In this document: piece after piece, positions 1 to 5,961 of the stretch | How the letters are laid out: each line of letters opens with the position of its first letter | How positions within the stretch are numbered: the first letter of the stretch is position 1 | Assembly: GCA_018375265.1 (NCBI GenBank) | Contig: JAHADO010000079.1 | Span: forward strand, 1 to 6,458 | Reading direction: 5' to 3' | Length of the DNA stretch: 6,458 nt | From: Campylobacter concisus | Lineage (GTDB): Bacteria > Campylobacterota > Campylobacteria > Campylobacterales > Campylobacteraceae | Program-made: the position numbers and the translations under genes | The notes under the pieces: generated by a model | The model's input: only the letters and a program-made list of their open reading frames with translations | The model's database searches: none | What the model was told of the DNA's origin: nothing

Positions 1-393
1 GTAGAGGCTTTTAAAAATTGTTTAGAAGCTATGTATCAACAAAAGTCAGTAATTAAAGGAATTTTAGATATTGACGTTAGTGCCCCAGTTGCTAGTTCAA
101 GTGCAAGCGGCGAGTTCTCAAAGCTACTTTCTAGTGTAGAAGATCTAAATTTAAGCGCTAGAAGTTTTAACTGCCTTGACAAAGCCGATATTAGATTTAT
201 CGGTGAGCTTGCGTTGATGGACGAAAATGAGCTTAAAGAGCTTAAAAATTTAGGTAAAAAATCTCTTGAAGAGATAAAAGCGGTTATGGAAGAGATAGGC
301 TATCCAGTTGGTGTCGATGTGTTAAAAGATAGCAAAGAGCAACTCAGAAAGAAAATAACCGAGCTAAAATCACAAATGAGTGCAAAAGAATAA
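1..393 (+). CDS. rpoA: RNA polymerase alpha subunit, C-terminal part (5' end outside window)
   Basis: The reading frame is open from base 1, so this is the last 130 residues of RpoA rather than a gene starting at the internal ATG at 31. The first ~15 residues look like the last helix of the N-terminal dimerisation domain. A Ser/Ala-rich linker follows, then the alpha-CTD (about residues 40-105 of the fragment), which binds UP-element DNA and activators. The CTD core is intact: ARSFNCL carries the equivalents of E. coli R265, N268 and C269, and [10 protein letters not shown] carries the G296/K298/S299 helix-hairpin-helix residues. After the domain there is a charged tail of about 20 residues ending in MSAKE, longer than in E. 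coli. It sits 11 nt upstream of rplQ, the usual order at the end of the ribosomal protein operon. The identification is certain. Confidence 0.97.
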   Translation, partial: VEAFKNCLEAMYQQKSVIKGILDIDVSAPVASSSASGEFSKLLSSVEDLNLSARSFNCLDKADIRFIGELALMDENELKELKNLGKKSLEEIKAVMEEIGYPVGVDVLKDSKEQLRKKITELKSQMSAKE

Positions 394-404
394 AAGGACA
401 ATAG

Positions 405-761
405 ATGAGACATAAACACGGATATCGCAAACTTGGTAGAACGTCATCTCATAGATCTGCATTGCTTAAGAATTTAGCGATAGCTATCATCAAAAGCGAA
501 AAGATAGAGACAACTTTACCAAAAGCAAAAGAGCTTAGAAGCTATGTTGAAAAGCTTATCACAAGAGCTAGAAAGGGCGACTCTAACGCTCACAGAGCAG
601 TATTTGCTTCATTGCAAGACAAAGAGACTACAAATAAGCTAGTTACTGAAGTAGCTCCAAAATTTAAAGAGCGCAACGGTGGCTATACAAGAATCATCAA
701 AACTCGCGTTCGCAGAGGCGATGCGGCTGAGATGGCTTATATAGAGCTAGTAGCTGAATAA
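405..761 (+). CDS. rplQ: 50S ribosomal protein L17
   Basis: This is a full-length L17 of 118 residues, a usual size for the bacterial protein. It opens with the hallmark [17 protein letters not shown] and continues with the [16 protein letters not shown] segment and the basic [25 protein letters not shown] ending, split here by domain only. L17 is a primary 23S rRNA-binding protein of the large subunit near the peptide exit tunnel. The ATG at 405 is preceded by AAAGGA at 393-398 at normal spacing, and the family N-terminus starts exactly here. It is co-transcribed with rpoA and is the last gene of the operon, being followed at once by a rho-independent terminator. Nothing is unusual about it. 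Confidence 0.98.
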   Translation: MRHKHGYRKLGRTSSHRSALLKNLAIAIIKSEKIETTLPKAKELRSYVEKLITRARKGDSNAHRAVFASLQDKETTNKLVTEVAPKFKERNGGYTRIIKTRVRRGDAAEMAYIELVAE

Positions 762-766
762 TCCCC

Positions 767-790
767 AGAGAGCCTATCTGGCTCTCTTTT
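767..790 (+). terminator. Rho-independent terminator of the rpoA-rplQ operon
   Basis: Six bases after the rplQ stop, AGAGAGCC (767-774) pairs perfectly with GGCTCTCT (780-787) around a 5-nt loop (TATCT). A T-rich tract starts at 787 (TTTTCTTTC). This is an 8-bp stem with a U-tract, a textbook intrinsic terminator. Confidence 0.92.
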
Positions 791-1635
791 CTTTCTAAAT
801 TTTTCTTTTTACGTTTATTTTTTAAAAATTTTGTTTTAAATTTATCCATTTTAGTCTATGGCAAATTTACAAGTCGGAGCATTATAAATTTTTATTTCGT
901 GGCTTTTAGATGAGCTGCTGTGATAGGTTAAAATAGTTGGTGTAAGTAAATTTATAGCGGTTTGTAAGCACAAAAAACGCAAGCAGACACTCTTTAATTT
1001 ATGCCAAAAACTTTCAAAATGAGGTTTTAAATTTCTAGCTCAACTTATCTATTAAATTTCAAAGCTAACACAATAAATTTCTAAATTTAGATCTAGTAGT
1101 TTTTAAATTTTACTTCGGTGATTTTTTGTGATATTTGCTTTGGGCGGGTTATTTCTATTTTGAGTGTTTCTAGGTTAAATCTATAAGCTATTTTGCGATG
1201 TTTTAGGATTAGGGACTATATATTTAAGATGCAAAACCAAAAGCAGGGTAAATTATCCAGATAAACTATCTCAAATTTAAATTATTCAAAAAAACAAATT
1301 TAAAATTTATAATCCAAAAAGTTGCAAAATTCTAAATTTTGATAGACTACAAAAAGGGCTTGGCCAATGTAACTAGGGTGACCAAGAAGATGACATAAAT
1401 TTGATCTGAAATAGCCTATGATATGACAAATATGCGGAGTTGTATATGGTAAATTAACAACCAAATATATAGACTAGATACGATAAAACTAAACCAAAAT
1501 ATATGAACCAGATACAATCAAAAACCGATAGATGCAAATTCTACAAAGTAAATTCTAAATTCCAGCCTTCTAAAATATCCAAATTTATCCAGTCTCAAGC
1601 CAGCCTAAATTTACAAGTCAAACTCTACAAATTTC
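791..1635. other. Long AT-rich intergenic region with no convincing gene
   Basis: This is most of a 930-bp gap between rplQ and the next gene. Neither strand has an open frame with both a start codon and a ribosome-binding site. It contains about twenty AAATTT hexamers over 762-1692, far above what composition would give. On the minus strand there are start-less open frames at 1473-1300 (57 residues), 1215-1093 (40 residues, preceded in frame by 21 more across a TAG) and 1039-851 (62 residues). Some read as plausible protein, for example IEITRPKQISQKITEVKF near the end of the 1215-1093 frame. They may be chance frames in AT-rich DNA or remnants of a decayed gene. An imperfect direct repeat lies at 1459-1525. 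No tRNA, riboswitch or other RNA fold was recognised. Confidence 0.6.
1459..1525. repeat. Imperfect tandem repeat, two units of about 33 bp
   Basis: The unit at 1459-1491, beginning AACCAAATATAT, is followed directly by a related unit at 1492-1525, beginning AACCAAAATATAT. They share the AACCAAA, TATAT and AGATAC blocks in the same order. By eye they match at about three quarters of positions with one single-base indel. It looks like an old local duplication. No function is apparent. Confidence 0.5.
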
Positions 1636-1662
1636 TAAATTTTACTCTGAAAGAGACGATAT
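1636..1662 (+). promoter_or_regulatory. Sigma-28 (FliA) flagellar promoter
   Basis: TAAATTTT at 1636-1643 matches the FliA -35 consensus TAAAGTTT at 7 of 8 bases. After exactly 11 bases comes GACGATAT at 1655-1662, which matches GCCGATAA at 6 of 8 and contains the Campylobacter form CGATAT. The start of transcription would fall near 1669-1672, giving a leader of about 20-25 nt that contains the ribosome-binding site of the 328-residue gene. The quality of both boxes with the exact spacing makes this much better than a chance -10 in AT-rich DNA, though the TAAATTT part is a common string here. Confidence 0.75.
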
Positions 1663-1680
1663 TTGTTTTAACTATCTTAC

Positions 1681-1686
1681 AAAGGA
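1681..1686 (+). promoter_or_regulatory. Ribosome-binding site fixing the start at 1693
   Basis: AAAGGA lies 6 nt before the ATG at 1693. It supports that start over any internal ATG and argues that the upstream 62-residue frame (1503-1691) is not the translated one. Confidence 0.8.
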
Positions 1687-1692
1687 CTTGAG

Positions 1693-2679
1693 ATGATAGG
1701 TGGTGTAAATGGAGCTAATGTAAATTTATACAGTGGCTTTCAAAACATTAGAGAGCAAGGCGCTAGCCATATTAAACCAACTTCAGACGAAAATTCCTTA
1801 AATTTCTCATCTCAGAATTTAACCAAAAAGACCAACCAAAGCAGTGAGCAGATAAATTTAAGTCGCACGAGCGAGAGCAAATTTAGCAAAGATGATGAGC
1901 CACTAAAATTTGCTAGAGATAACTCACTCACAGGCATGGCCGCTAATGGCAAGATAAGTATCTGGGGCAAGCTCATGGGATACGACAAGCAAATGAGACA
2001 AGATGAGATAGATGAGCTTAAAAGTTTTGTTAGTCAGACCGAGGCGCTTGGTTTTGGAAGGCTTTACGAATCGATCATCGGATACTATCCAACAAACGTC
2101 GATCTCTTCGCGAAAGAGTACACGTCAAAAGATGATAGCGGTACTTTGCTCGGACTTAGGCACAAGAGCCACGTGGAGGGCTTTGAGATACTTGATAAGG
2201 ATATGAGCGTAGAAGAATTTAAAGATAGGTGGCTGGACTATGCGCTAAGGCAATATCTTGGCGAGAGAGTCGGCGTGGAGAGTATCACGATAGGCAAGAA
2301 GGCCATCTCAATGCTAACTAGCACGAACAAGCCACAGATCGAATATGAGACAATGCAAAGTATAAATTTCACTGACGATGAGAGCAGGCAGAGATTTTTA
2401 ACGCTGATGAAGGCTGGTATGAAGAGCGGCGCGAAATTTAAAGAGGTGATAGAGGGCGTGCTGTCGCTTTACAATGTGCAAAATACCGATAAGCTTGATG
2501 GCAACAAGGTCTATGCCTCGGTGATCGGCCGAAGCGAGAAACTAGTGACCTACGACATCAATAAAGATGAGAAATTTGCCTACCTTAAGGAGCTAATGCG
2601 CCTTGAAAAAAGCGGCATAGACATACTAAAACTGATGGAGAAAAGCCAGAAAAAGCGAAATTTAGACGTAAGAGTCTAG
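1693..2679 (+). CDS. Cysteine-free orphan protein, probably flagellar co-expressed and possibly flagellum-secreted
   Basis: The product has 328 residues, no Sec signal peptide, no membrane segment and not one cysteine. Residues 1-80 are rich in Ser, Asn, Thr and Gln and look disordered (for example SSQNLTKKTNQSSEQINLS). From about residue 87 (KISIWGKLMGYDKQMRQDEI) it becomes an acidic, mostly helical globular region running to the end, with a lysine-rich tail (KSQKKRNLDVRV). A disordered polar N-terminus without cysteines is typical of axial and other substrates exported by the flagellar type III apparatus. The FliA promoter just upstream puts the gene in the late flagellar regulon. It resembles in outline the Campylobacter proteins annotated as Cj0814-family flagellar-dependent secreted proteins, but I recall that family name only and could not align it. 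It is transcribed alone: a terminator precedes the unit and the next gene has its own promoter. Being a real gene is near certain; the role is inferred. Confidence 0.85.
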   Translation: MIGGVNGANVNLYSGFQNIREQGASHIKPTSDENSLNFSSQNLTKKTNQSSEQINLSRTSESKFSKDDEPLKFARDNSLTGMAANGKISIWGKLMGYDKQMRQDEIDELKSFVSQTEALGFGRLYESIIGYYPTNVDLFAKEYTSKDDSGTLLGLRHKSHVEGFEILDKDMSVEEFKDRWLDYALRQYLGERVGVESITIGKKAISMLTSTNKPQIEYETMQSINFTDDESRQRFLTLMKAGMKSGAKFKEVIEGVLSLYNVQNTDKLDGNKVYASVIGRSEKLVTYDINKDEKFAYLKELMRLEKSGIDILKLMEKSQKKRNLDVRV

Positions 2680-2720
2680 CCGTTTTCTTGTAAATTTAAC
2701 CTCCAAAGCCATCTTTTTAC

Positions 2721-2736
2721 TTTCAAGTGATACAAT
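2721..2736 (+). promoter_or_regulatory. Probable sigma-70 promoter of the transport operon
   Basis: TTTCAAGTGATACAAT has a near-consensus -10 (TACAAT, 2731-2736) preceded by TTTCAAGT, close to the TTTAAGT-like element seen ahead of -10 boxes in Campylobacter, and by a T-rich stretch (CTTTTTAC). There is no -35 box, which is normal for this genus. Transcription would start near 2743, about 40 nt before the ATG at 2784. A well-placed GGGAG (2774-2778) serves as ribosome-binding site. Confidence 0.5.
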
Positions 2737-2783
2737 TTTGATTTTAATTATTACATTTTGCTTTAAATTTAACGGGAGCTCTT

Positions 2784-3395
2784 ATGAAAAAAGTGGTTTG
2801 GTTAAATCCTGTTGTAAAAAACATCTACGACTTTGCTGCACTTAAAGAAATTTTGCAAGACAAAGGCTTTAGCGTAGTAGAGTGCGAAAAAGACCACGTT
2901 AAAAGCGTAAAAAACGCATATAAAAACGCTCTTGCGCAAAGTGAGCTTATTTACGATAGTCGCTGTCCGAGAGCTGTAAATTTCATCAGGGCAAATTTCA
3001 AAGAGCAGGCCGATCTCATCTCAAATTTAAACCCCATTTTAATAGAAAGCGCCATCGAGCTTAGCTCAAAGCTAAAAGAGGATGAGTGGCTTTACGTGAC
3101 TACGCCTTGCGAGGAGTTGGCAGAGCTTGGCAGGGAGCTAAATTTGGAGCGAACCACATTTTTGACATGGAGAAGCTTTAGGGAGCAAAACGCTATAAAT
3201 TTAAAGATGCGCAACATTGAGCAAAGTCCAATACCGCCAGGCTTTTTTACAAATTTGGGCGTAAAAACACTAAGTCTTAGCAGTAAAGAGAAGATAGAAA
3301 ACGCCCTTTCATATAAATTTAGCGAGCTTAAAAACTACCGGATCATCGAGCTTTTATACTGCGAAAACGGCTGTCACAACGGAGATGGGCTGTGA
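2784..3395 (+). CDS. Small [FeFe]-hydrogenase H-cluster-domain-like protein, transporter-linked
   Basis: This cytoplasmic protein of 203 residues has no signal peptide. Its motifs follow the order of the H-cluster domain of iron-only hydrogenases. SRCPRAV around C61 takes the place of TSCCP; TTPCEELAE around C109 takes the place of the MPCxxK motif; TFLTWRSF resembles the segment after it; and IIELLYCENGCHNGDG near the C-terminus takes the place of the ExMACxGGCxxGGGQP motif, with C193 and C197 in the same CxxxC spacing. So all four cysteines that would ligate the [4Fe-4S] part are present. The proton-transfer cysteine is R60, the conserved lysine after C109 is L112, and ferredoxin-like N-terminal domains are absent. 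At about half the usual H-domain size it is unlikely to be a working hydrogenase. An Fe-S-binding sensor, electron carrier or accessory to the adjacent ABC transporter is an inference. Its stop overlaps the permease start (GTGA), so the two are co-translated. An extra cysteine, C34, is not part of the motifs. Confidence 0.8.
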   Translation: MKKVVWLNPVVKNIYDFAALKEILQDKGFSVVECEKDHVKSVKNAYKNALAQSELIYDSRCPRAVNFIRANFKEQADLISNLNPILIESAIELSSKLKEDEWLYVTTPCEELAELGRELNLERTTFLTWRSFREQNAINLKMRNIEQSPIPPGFFTNLGVKTLSLSSKEKIENALSYKFSELKNYRIIELLYCENGCHNGDGL

Positions 3396-4141
3396 AAGAA
3401 ATTTTTAAAAAGAGCATTTTGATCCTAGCGATCTTTGCCATCTGGCAGGTCGTTTGCGAGCTAGAAATTTTCACGCCGTATATCTTGCCAAGTCCGCTAG
3501 CTACGCTAAAGACGATGTATGGCATGAGCCTAAGCGGCGAGCTTGCTACGCATACTATTATCAGCTTTAAGCGCATATTTGCAGGATATGCTCTCTCATT
3601 TGCCCTCGCGCTCGTGCTTGGCGGTATAGCGGCACTTTTGCCAAAGATCAGCGTTTATTACGAGTGGATACTGGAGTTTTTTAGAAATATCCCGCCGCTT
3701 AGTTTGATCGCCATTTTGGTGCTTTGGTTTGGTATAAACGAGACGCCAAAGATCATTATTATCATCCTAGCTTCGTTTTTCCCGATGTTTTTAAGTATCC
3801 AAAAGGGGCTAACGAGCTGCGATATAAAGCTCATCGAGGTTGGCAAAATTTTTGGCTTTAGCAAATTTGAAATTTTTTACAAGATCATCTTAAAAAGCGC
3901 GCTAAAAGATATCTTTGTCGGCATGCGAATAGGCTTTGGCTACGCCATGCGCGCGATCATCGGAGCGGAGATGATAGCGGCTTCAAGCGGACTAGGCTAC
4001 TTAATCCTTGACGCAGAAGAGCTCTCACGCGCGGATAGAATATTTGTGGGCATTTTTACGATAGGCATTTGCGGCGTGCTCATAGATAGGCTGTTTTTGC
4101 TTTTGATAGCTAAATTTAGCCTTTTGCGAGGTGAAAAATGA
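3392..4141 (+). CDS. ABC transporter permease, TauC/SsuC family
   Basis: This is an inner-membrane permease of 249 residues, normal for the BPD_transp_1 (TauC/SsuC) family. Hydrophobic segments lie near residues 7-23, 62-86, 102-115, 118-137, 174-197 and 217-240, giving about six helices. The cytoplasmic EAA loop, which docks onto the ATPase, is at about 149-170 (EVGKIFGFSKFEIFYKII), a slightly divergent version with EVGK in place of EAAR. The start is GTG at 3392, supported by GGAG at 3381-3384 and by the 4-nt overlap with the preceding stop. The gene in turn overlaps the ATPase start by 4 nt (ATGA), so permease and ATPase are made together. Family members import taurine, alkanesulfonates, nitrate or thiamine precursors; the sequence does not choose between them. 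Confidence 0.92.
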   Translation: MKEIFKKSILILAIFAIWQVVCELEIFTPYILPSPLATLKTMYGMSLSGELATHTIISFKRIFAGYALSFALALVLGGIAALLPKISVYYEWILEFFRNIPPLSLIAILVLWFGINETPKIIIIILASFFPMFLSIQKGLTSCDIKLIEVGKIFGFSKFEIFYKIILKSALKDIFVGMRIGFGYAMRAIIGAEMIAASSGLGYLILDAEELSRADRIFVGIFTIGICGVLIDRLFLLLIAKFSLLRGEK

Positions 4142-4830
4142 TAGAAATTTCAAATTTATCCAAGCATTTTTTTATAGGCGAAAAGCGTATCGACGTTTTG
4201 AGAGAGCTAAATTTGAGCATAAAAAAAGATAAGATCACCGTCATACTCGGCAGAAGCGGATGCGGTAAAACTACGCTTTTACGCCTTATCGCTGGTCTTG
4301 AGAGCGTAAGCCTTGGCGAGATAAAATTTAAAGAGCCAGCAAAGATCGGCTTCGTCTTTCAAGAGCCCCGTCTTATGCCATTTCTAAACGTCTATGAAAA
4401 TATCGTTTTTGCGCTTAAAACGCATGAGATTGAAGCCTCAAAGATCGATAGTTTGATATCGATGATAGGACTTAGCGACTTTAAATTTGCCGCAGTTTCG
4501 CAGCTCTCTGGCGGTATGAGCTCGCGCGTTTCGCTTGCTAGAGTTCTTGCGTATGAGGCAAATTTGATCCTAATGGACGAGCCGTTTGCCGCGCTTGATG
4601 CGTTTACTAGAGCTAGCATGCAAGCTGAAATCTTAAAAATACAAGCTGGCAAAACCATCCTTTTTGTCACTCACAACATCGACGAGGCGCTATTTTTGGC
4701 TGACGAGATCATCTTGCTTGAAAAGGGCGGGATAAAGTCAAACTACGAGCTATCAAATTTAGCAAGGCCAAGAGATCTGCTAAGCGAGGAGCTAATAGCT
4801 ATAAAACGCAAAATTTTGAGTGAAATTTAG
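4138..4830 (+). CDS. ABC transporter ATP-binding protein, TauB/SsuB family
   Basis: This is a complete ATPase of 230 residues, slightly short for the family. All nucleotide-binding motifs are intact: Walker A GRSGCGKTT (38-46), Q-loop FQEPRLMPF with Q75, signature LSGGMSSR (123-130), Walker B LILMDEP (143-149), D-loop ALDA (152-155) and switch histidine H179 in FVTHNIDEAL. The VFQEPRLMPFLNV and DEPFAALDAFTR strings are typical of the nitrate/sulfonate/taurine importers. It would power the permease encoded just upstream, with which it shares an ATGA overlap. The C-terminus lacks any extra regulatory domain. The gene is followed by a 75-nt gap before the binding-protein gene. Confidence 0.95.
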   Translation: MIEISNLSKHFFIGEKRIDVLRELNLSIKKDKITVILGRSGCGKTTLLRLIAGLESVSLGEIKFKEPAKIGFVFQEPRLMPFLNVYENIVFALKTHEIEASKIDSLISMIGLSDFKFAAVSQLSGGMSSRVSLARVLAYEANLILMDEPFAALDAFTRASMQAEILKIQAGKTILFVTHNIDEALFLADEIILLEKGGIKSNYELSNLARPRDLLSEELIAIKRKILSEI

Positions 4831-4866
4831 GCAAATAAAATGATAATTAAAACCAAAATGAAGCAA

Positions 4867-4882
4867 AAGATTATATAATCTT
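4867..4882. promoter_or_regulatory. Perfect 16-bp palindrome over a -10 box: internal promoter and possible operator
   Basis: AAGATTATATAATCTT reads the same on both strands and contains a perfect TATAAT (4874-4879), 26 bp before the binding-protein ATG. The arrangement suggests an internal promoter that a dimeric repressor could cover. It is AT-rich and without a G+C stem, so it is not a terminator. GATTAT...ATAATC is loosely reminiscent of Fur-type sites but does not match the GATAAT core cleanly. Which regulator binds, if any, is unknown. Confidence 0.5.
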
Positions 4883-4895
4883 GAAAATTTTTAAA

Positions 4896-4900
4896 AGGAG
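4896..4900 (+). promoter_or_regulatory. Strong ribosome-binding site of the binding-protein gene
   Basis: AGGAG, part of AAAAGGAG, sits 5 nt before the ATG at 4906. It is the best Shine-Dalgarno match in the operon, fitting the need for more binding protein than membrane components. Confidence 0.8.
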
Positions 4901-4905
4901 TAAGT

Positions 4906-5826
4906 ATGAGAAAGTTTTTTAAGGTTTTGTGTGCGGCCTCTTTGCTTTGTCTAGTCGCAAACGCAAGCGAAGGCTTAGATAAGATCGGCATGACTTACGT
5001 CAAATCGCCGCTAAACGTCCCATCGATCGTCGATAAATTTAAAGGCTTTTATGCAAAGTCTTTTGGCGTGCCAGTCGAGTACTCCGAGATCACCTCGGGT
5101 GCGAAACAAACGCAAGCGCTCGCTTCAAATTCGCTCCAGTTTTTAAACTGCGTGGGCGGCACTTCGGTCATACTTGCAGCGGCAAATAAGGCTGATATAA
5201 AGATCATAAGCGCCTATTCAAGGGCGCCAGAGGCTTTTGTGATATTTTCTAAAGATAAAAACATCAAGTCGCCAAAAGATCTAAAAGGCAAAAAAGTAGC
5301 AGGCCCAAAAGGCACTATCTTAAATGAGCTTTTGGTTAGATATCTAGCGCTTGGCGGTCTAGGCATAAATGACGTAGAGTTCATCTCTATGGGTATCCCA
5401 GCTGCGCAAGCTGCACTTGAAAACGGCAGCGTCGATGCAGCGCTTCTTGCAGGACCAGCGGCCTACAACGCTCAAAAATCAGGCCTAAATGTAGTGACAA
5501 CTGGCAAAGGCGTCATCACTCCAGTCATCGTCACGGCAACAAGCGGAGAGTTTTATAAAAAGCATAAAGATGTGGTTGAGAAATTTAAAAAGGCTCAGGA
5601 TGAAATTTTGGCCTACATAAAGGCAAACGAGGACGAGGCGCTTAAATTTACGGCTGAAGAGACTGGGCTTAGCATAGAGGCGGTAAAGAGCATGTATCCT
5701 CAGTACGACTTTAGCTCAAAGATCACGGCTGATGATATAAAAGCGCTTGAGGCTACGCAAGAATTTATGCTTGAAAGCAAGATGATAGAGCATAAAATCG
5801 ATATAAAATCACTTCTACTAAACTAA
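4906..5826 (+). CDS. Periplasmic substrate-binding protein, TauA/SsuA/NMT1-like
   Basis: The product has 306 residues. It begins with a Sec signal peptide (basic MRKFFK, hydrophobic core to about residue 17, likely cleavage after ANA at 20). There is no proper lipobox, so it should be soluble in the periplasm. The mature part is a type II binding-protein fold of the NMT1/TauA group: the first lobe includes TSGAKQTQALAS and the ISAYSRAPEAFV strand near 101-112, then SPKDLKGKKVAGPKGT (122-137) and the second-lobe IPAAQAALENGSVDAALLAGP (164-184 region), where a ligand anion or ring would be held. It delivers substrate to the permease encoded upstream. The family covers sulfonates, taurine, nitrate, riboflavin and thiamine precursors, and I see no residue signature that settles it. 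The gene is last in its operon, with its own -10 box and a terminator immediately after. Confidence 0.92.
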   Translation: MRKFFKVLCAASLLCLVANASEGLDKIGMTYVKSPLNVPSIVDKFKGFYAKSFGVPVEYSEITSGAKQTQALASNSLQFLNCVGGTSVILAAANKADIKIISAYSRAPEAFVIFSKDKNIKSPKDLKGKKVAGPKGTILNELLVRYLALGGLGINDVEFISMGIPAAQAALENGSVDAALLAGPAAYNAQKSGLNVVTTGKGVITPVIVTATSGEFYKKHKDVVEKFKKAQDEILAYIKANEDEALKFTAEETGLSIEAVKSMYPQYDFSSKITADDIKALEATQEFMLESKMIEHKIDIKSLLLN

Positions 5827-5830
5827 ATTT

Positions 5831-5853
5831 AAAGGGCAAATTTGCCCTTTTTT
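5831..5853 (+). terminator. Rho-independent terminator of the transport operon
   Basis: Five bases after the stop, AAAGGGC (5831-5837) pairs with GCCCTTT (5844-5850) around AAATTT, and the T-run continues to 5853. The whole 20 bp at 5831-5850 is a perfect palindrome. It closes the operon and separates it from the NifU-like gene. Confidence 0.92.
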
Positions 5854-5931
5854 CTCACAAAAACCACCAAAATTTAAAGCCAAAACGCCACCAGCAAAAG
5901 CCTAGAAAACGTTTGTTTGCACTTTATCTGC

Positions 5932-5937
5932 TATAAT
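5932..5937 (+). promoter_or_regulatory. -10 box of the NifU-like gene promoter
   Basis: A perfect TATAAT lies 24 nt before the ATG at 5962, after a T-rich stretch (GTTTGTTTGCACTTTATC). No -35 is evident, as usual in Campylobacter. AAGGA (5951-5955) gives the ribosome-binding site. With the terminator at 5831-5853 it shows that the gene starts a new transcription unit. Confidence 0.7.
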
Positions 5938-5961
5938 AGCTAAAAAATTTAAGGAAAAAAT

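Noticed and set aside
31..393. A gene starting at ATG 31
   Set aside because: The same frame is open to base 1 and encodes the end of the RpoA N-terminal domain, so this ATG is internal.
1358..1388. Inverted repeat CTTGG...CCAAG as a possible RNA hairpin
   Set aside because: It has only five base pairs with a long loop, no U-tract and no neighbouring gene end, so it is not a terminator or a recognisable RNA.
1503..1691. Plus-strand open frame of 62 codons starting at ATG 1503
   Set aside because: It has no ribosome-binding site, low-complexity Lys/Phe/Asn/Leu content produced by AAATTT repeats, and it runs across the FliA promoter to end just before the real gene start at 1693.
2012..2206. 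Plus-strand frame inside the 328-residue gene
   Set aside because: It lies wholly within a well-supported gene in another frame, with an Arg/Ser-rich translation and no ribosome-binding site.
2680..2720. A terminator after the 328-residue gene
   Set aside because: I searched by eye and found no stem of useful length followed by a T-run; termination there may be rho-dependent or read through.
3343..3864. Minus-strand frames opposite the permease gene (3343-3576 and 3658-3864)
   Set aside because: These are shadows of the permease coding sequence; their hydrophobic content mirrors that gene.
4392..4670. Minus-strand frame of 92 codons opposite the ATPase gene
   Set aside because: It is antisense to the signature and Walker B region of a clear ABC ATPase, with no independent support.
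4906..4968. The binding protein as a lipoprotein
   Set aside because: The cysteines in the signal region (residues 9 and 15) are not preceded by Gly, Ala or Ser at -1, so there is no lipobox; ANA at 18-20 gives a normal signal peptidase I site.
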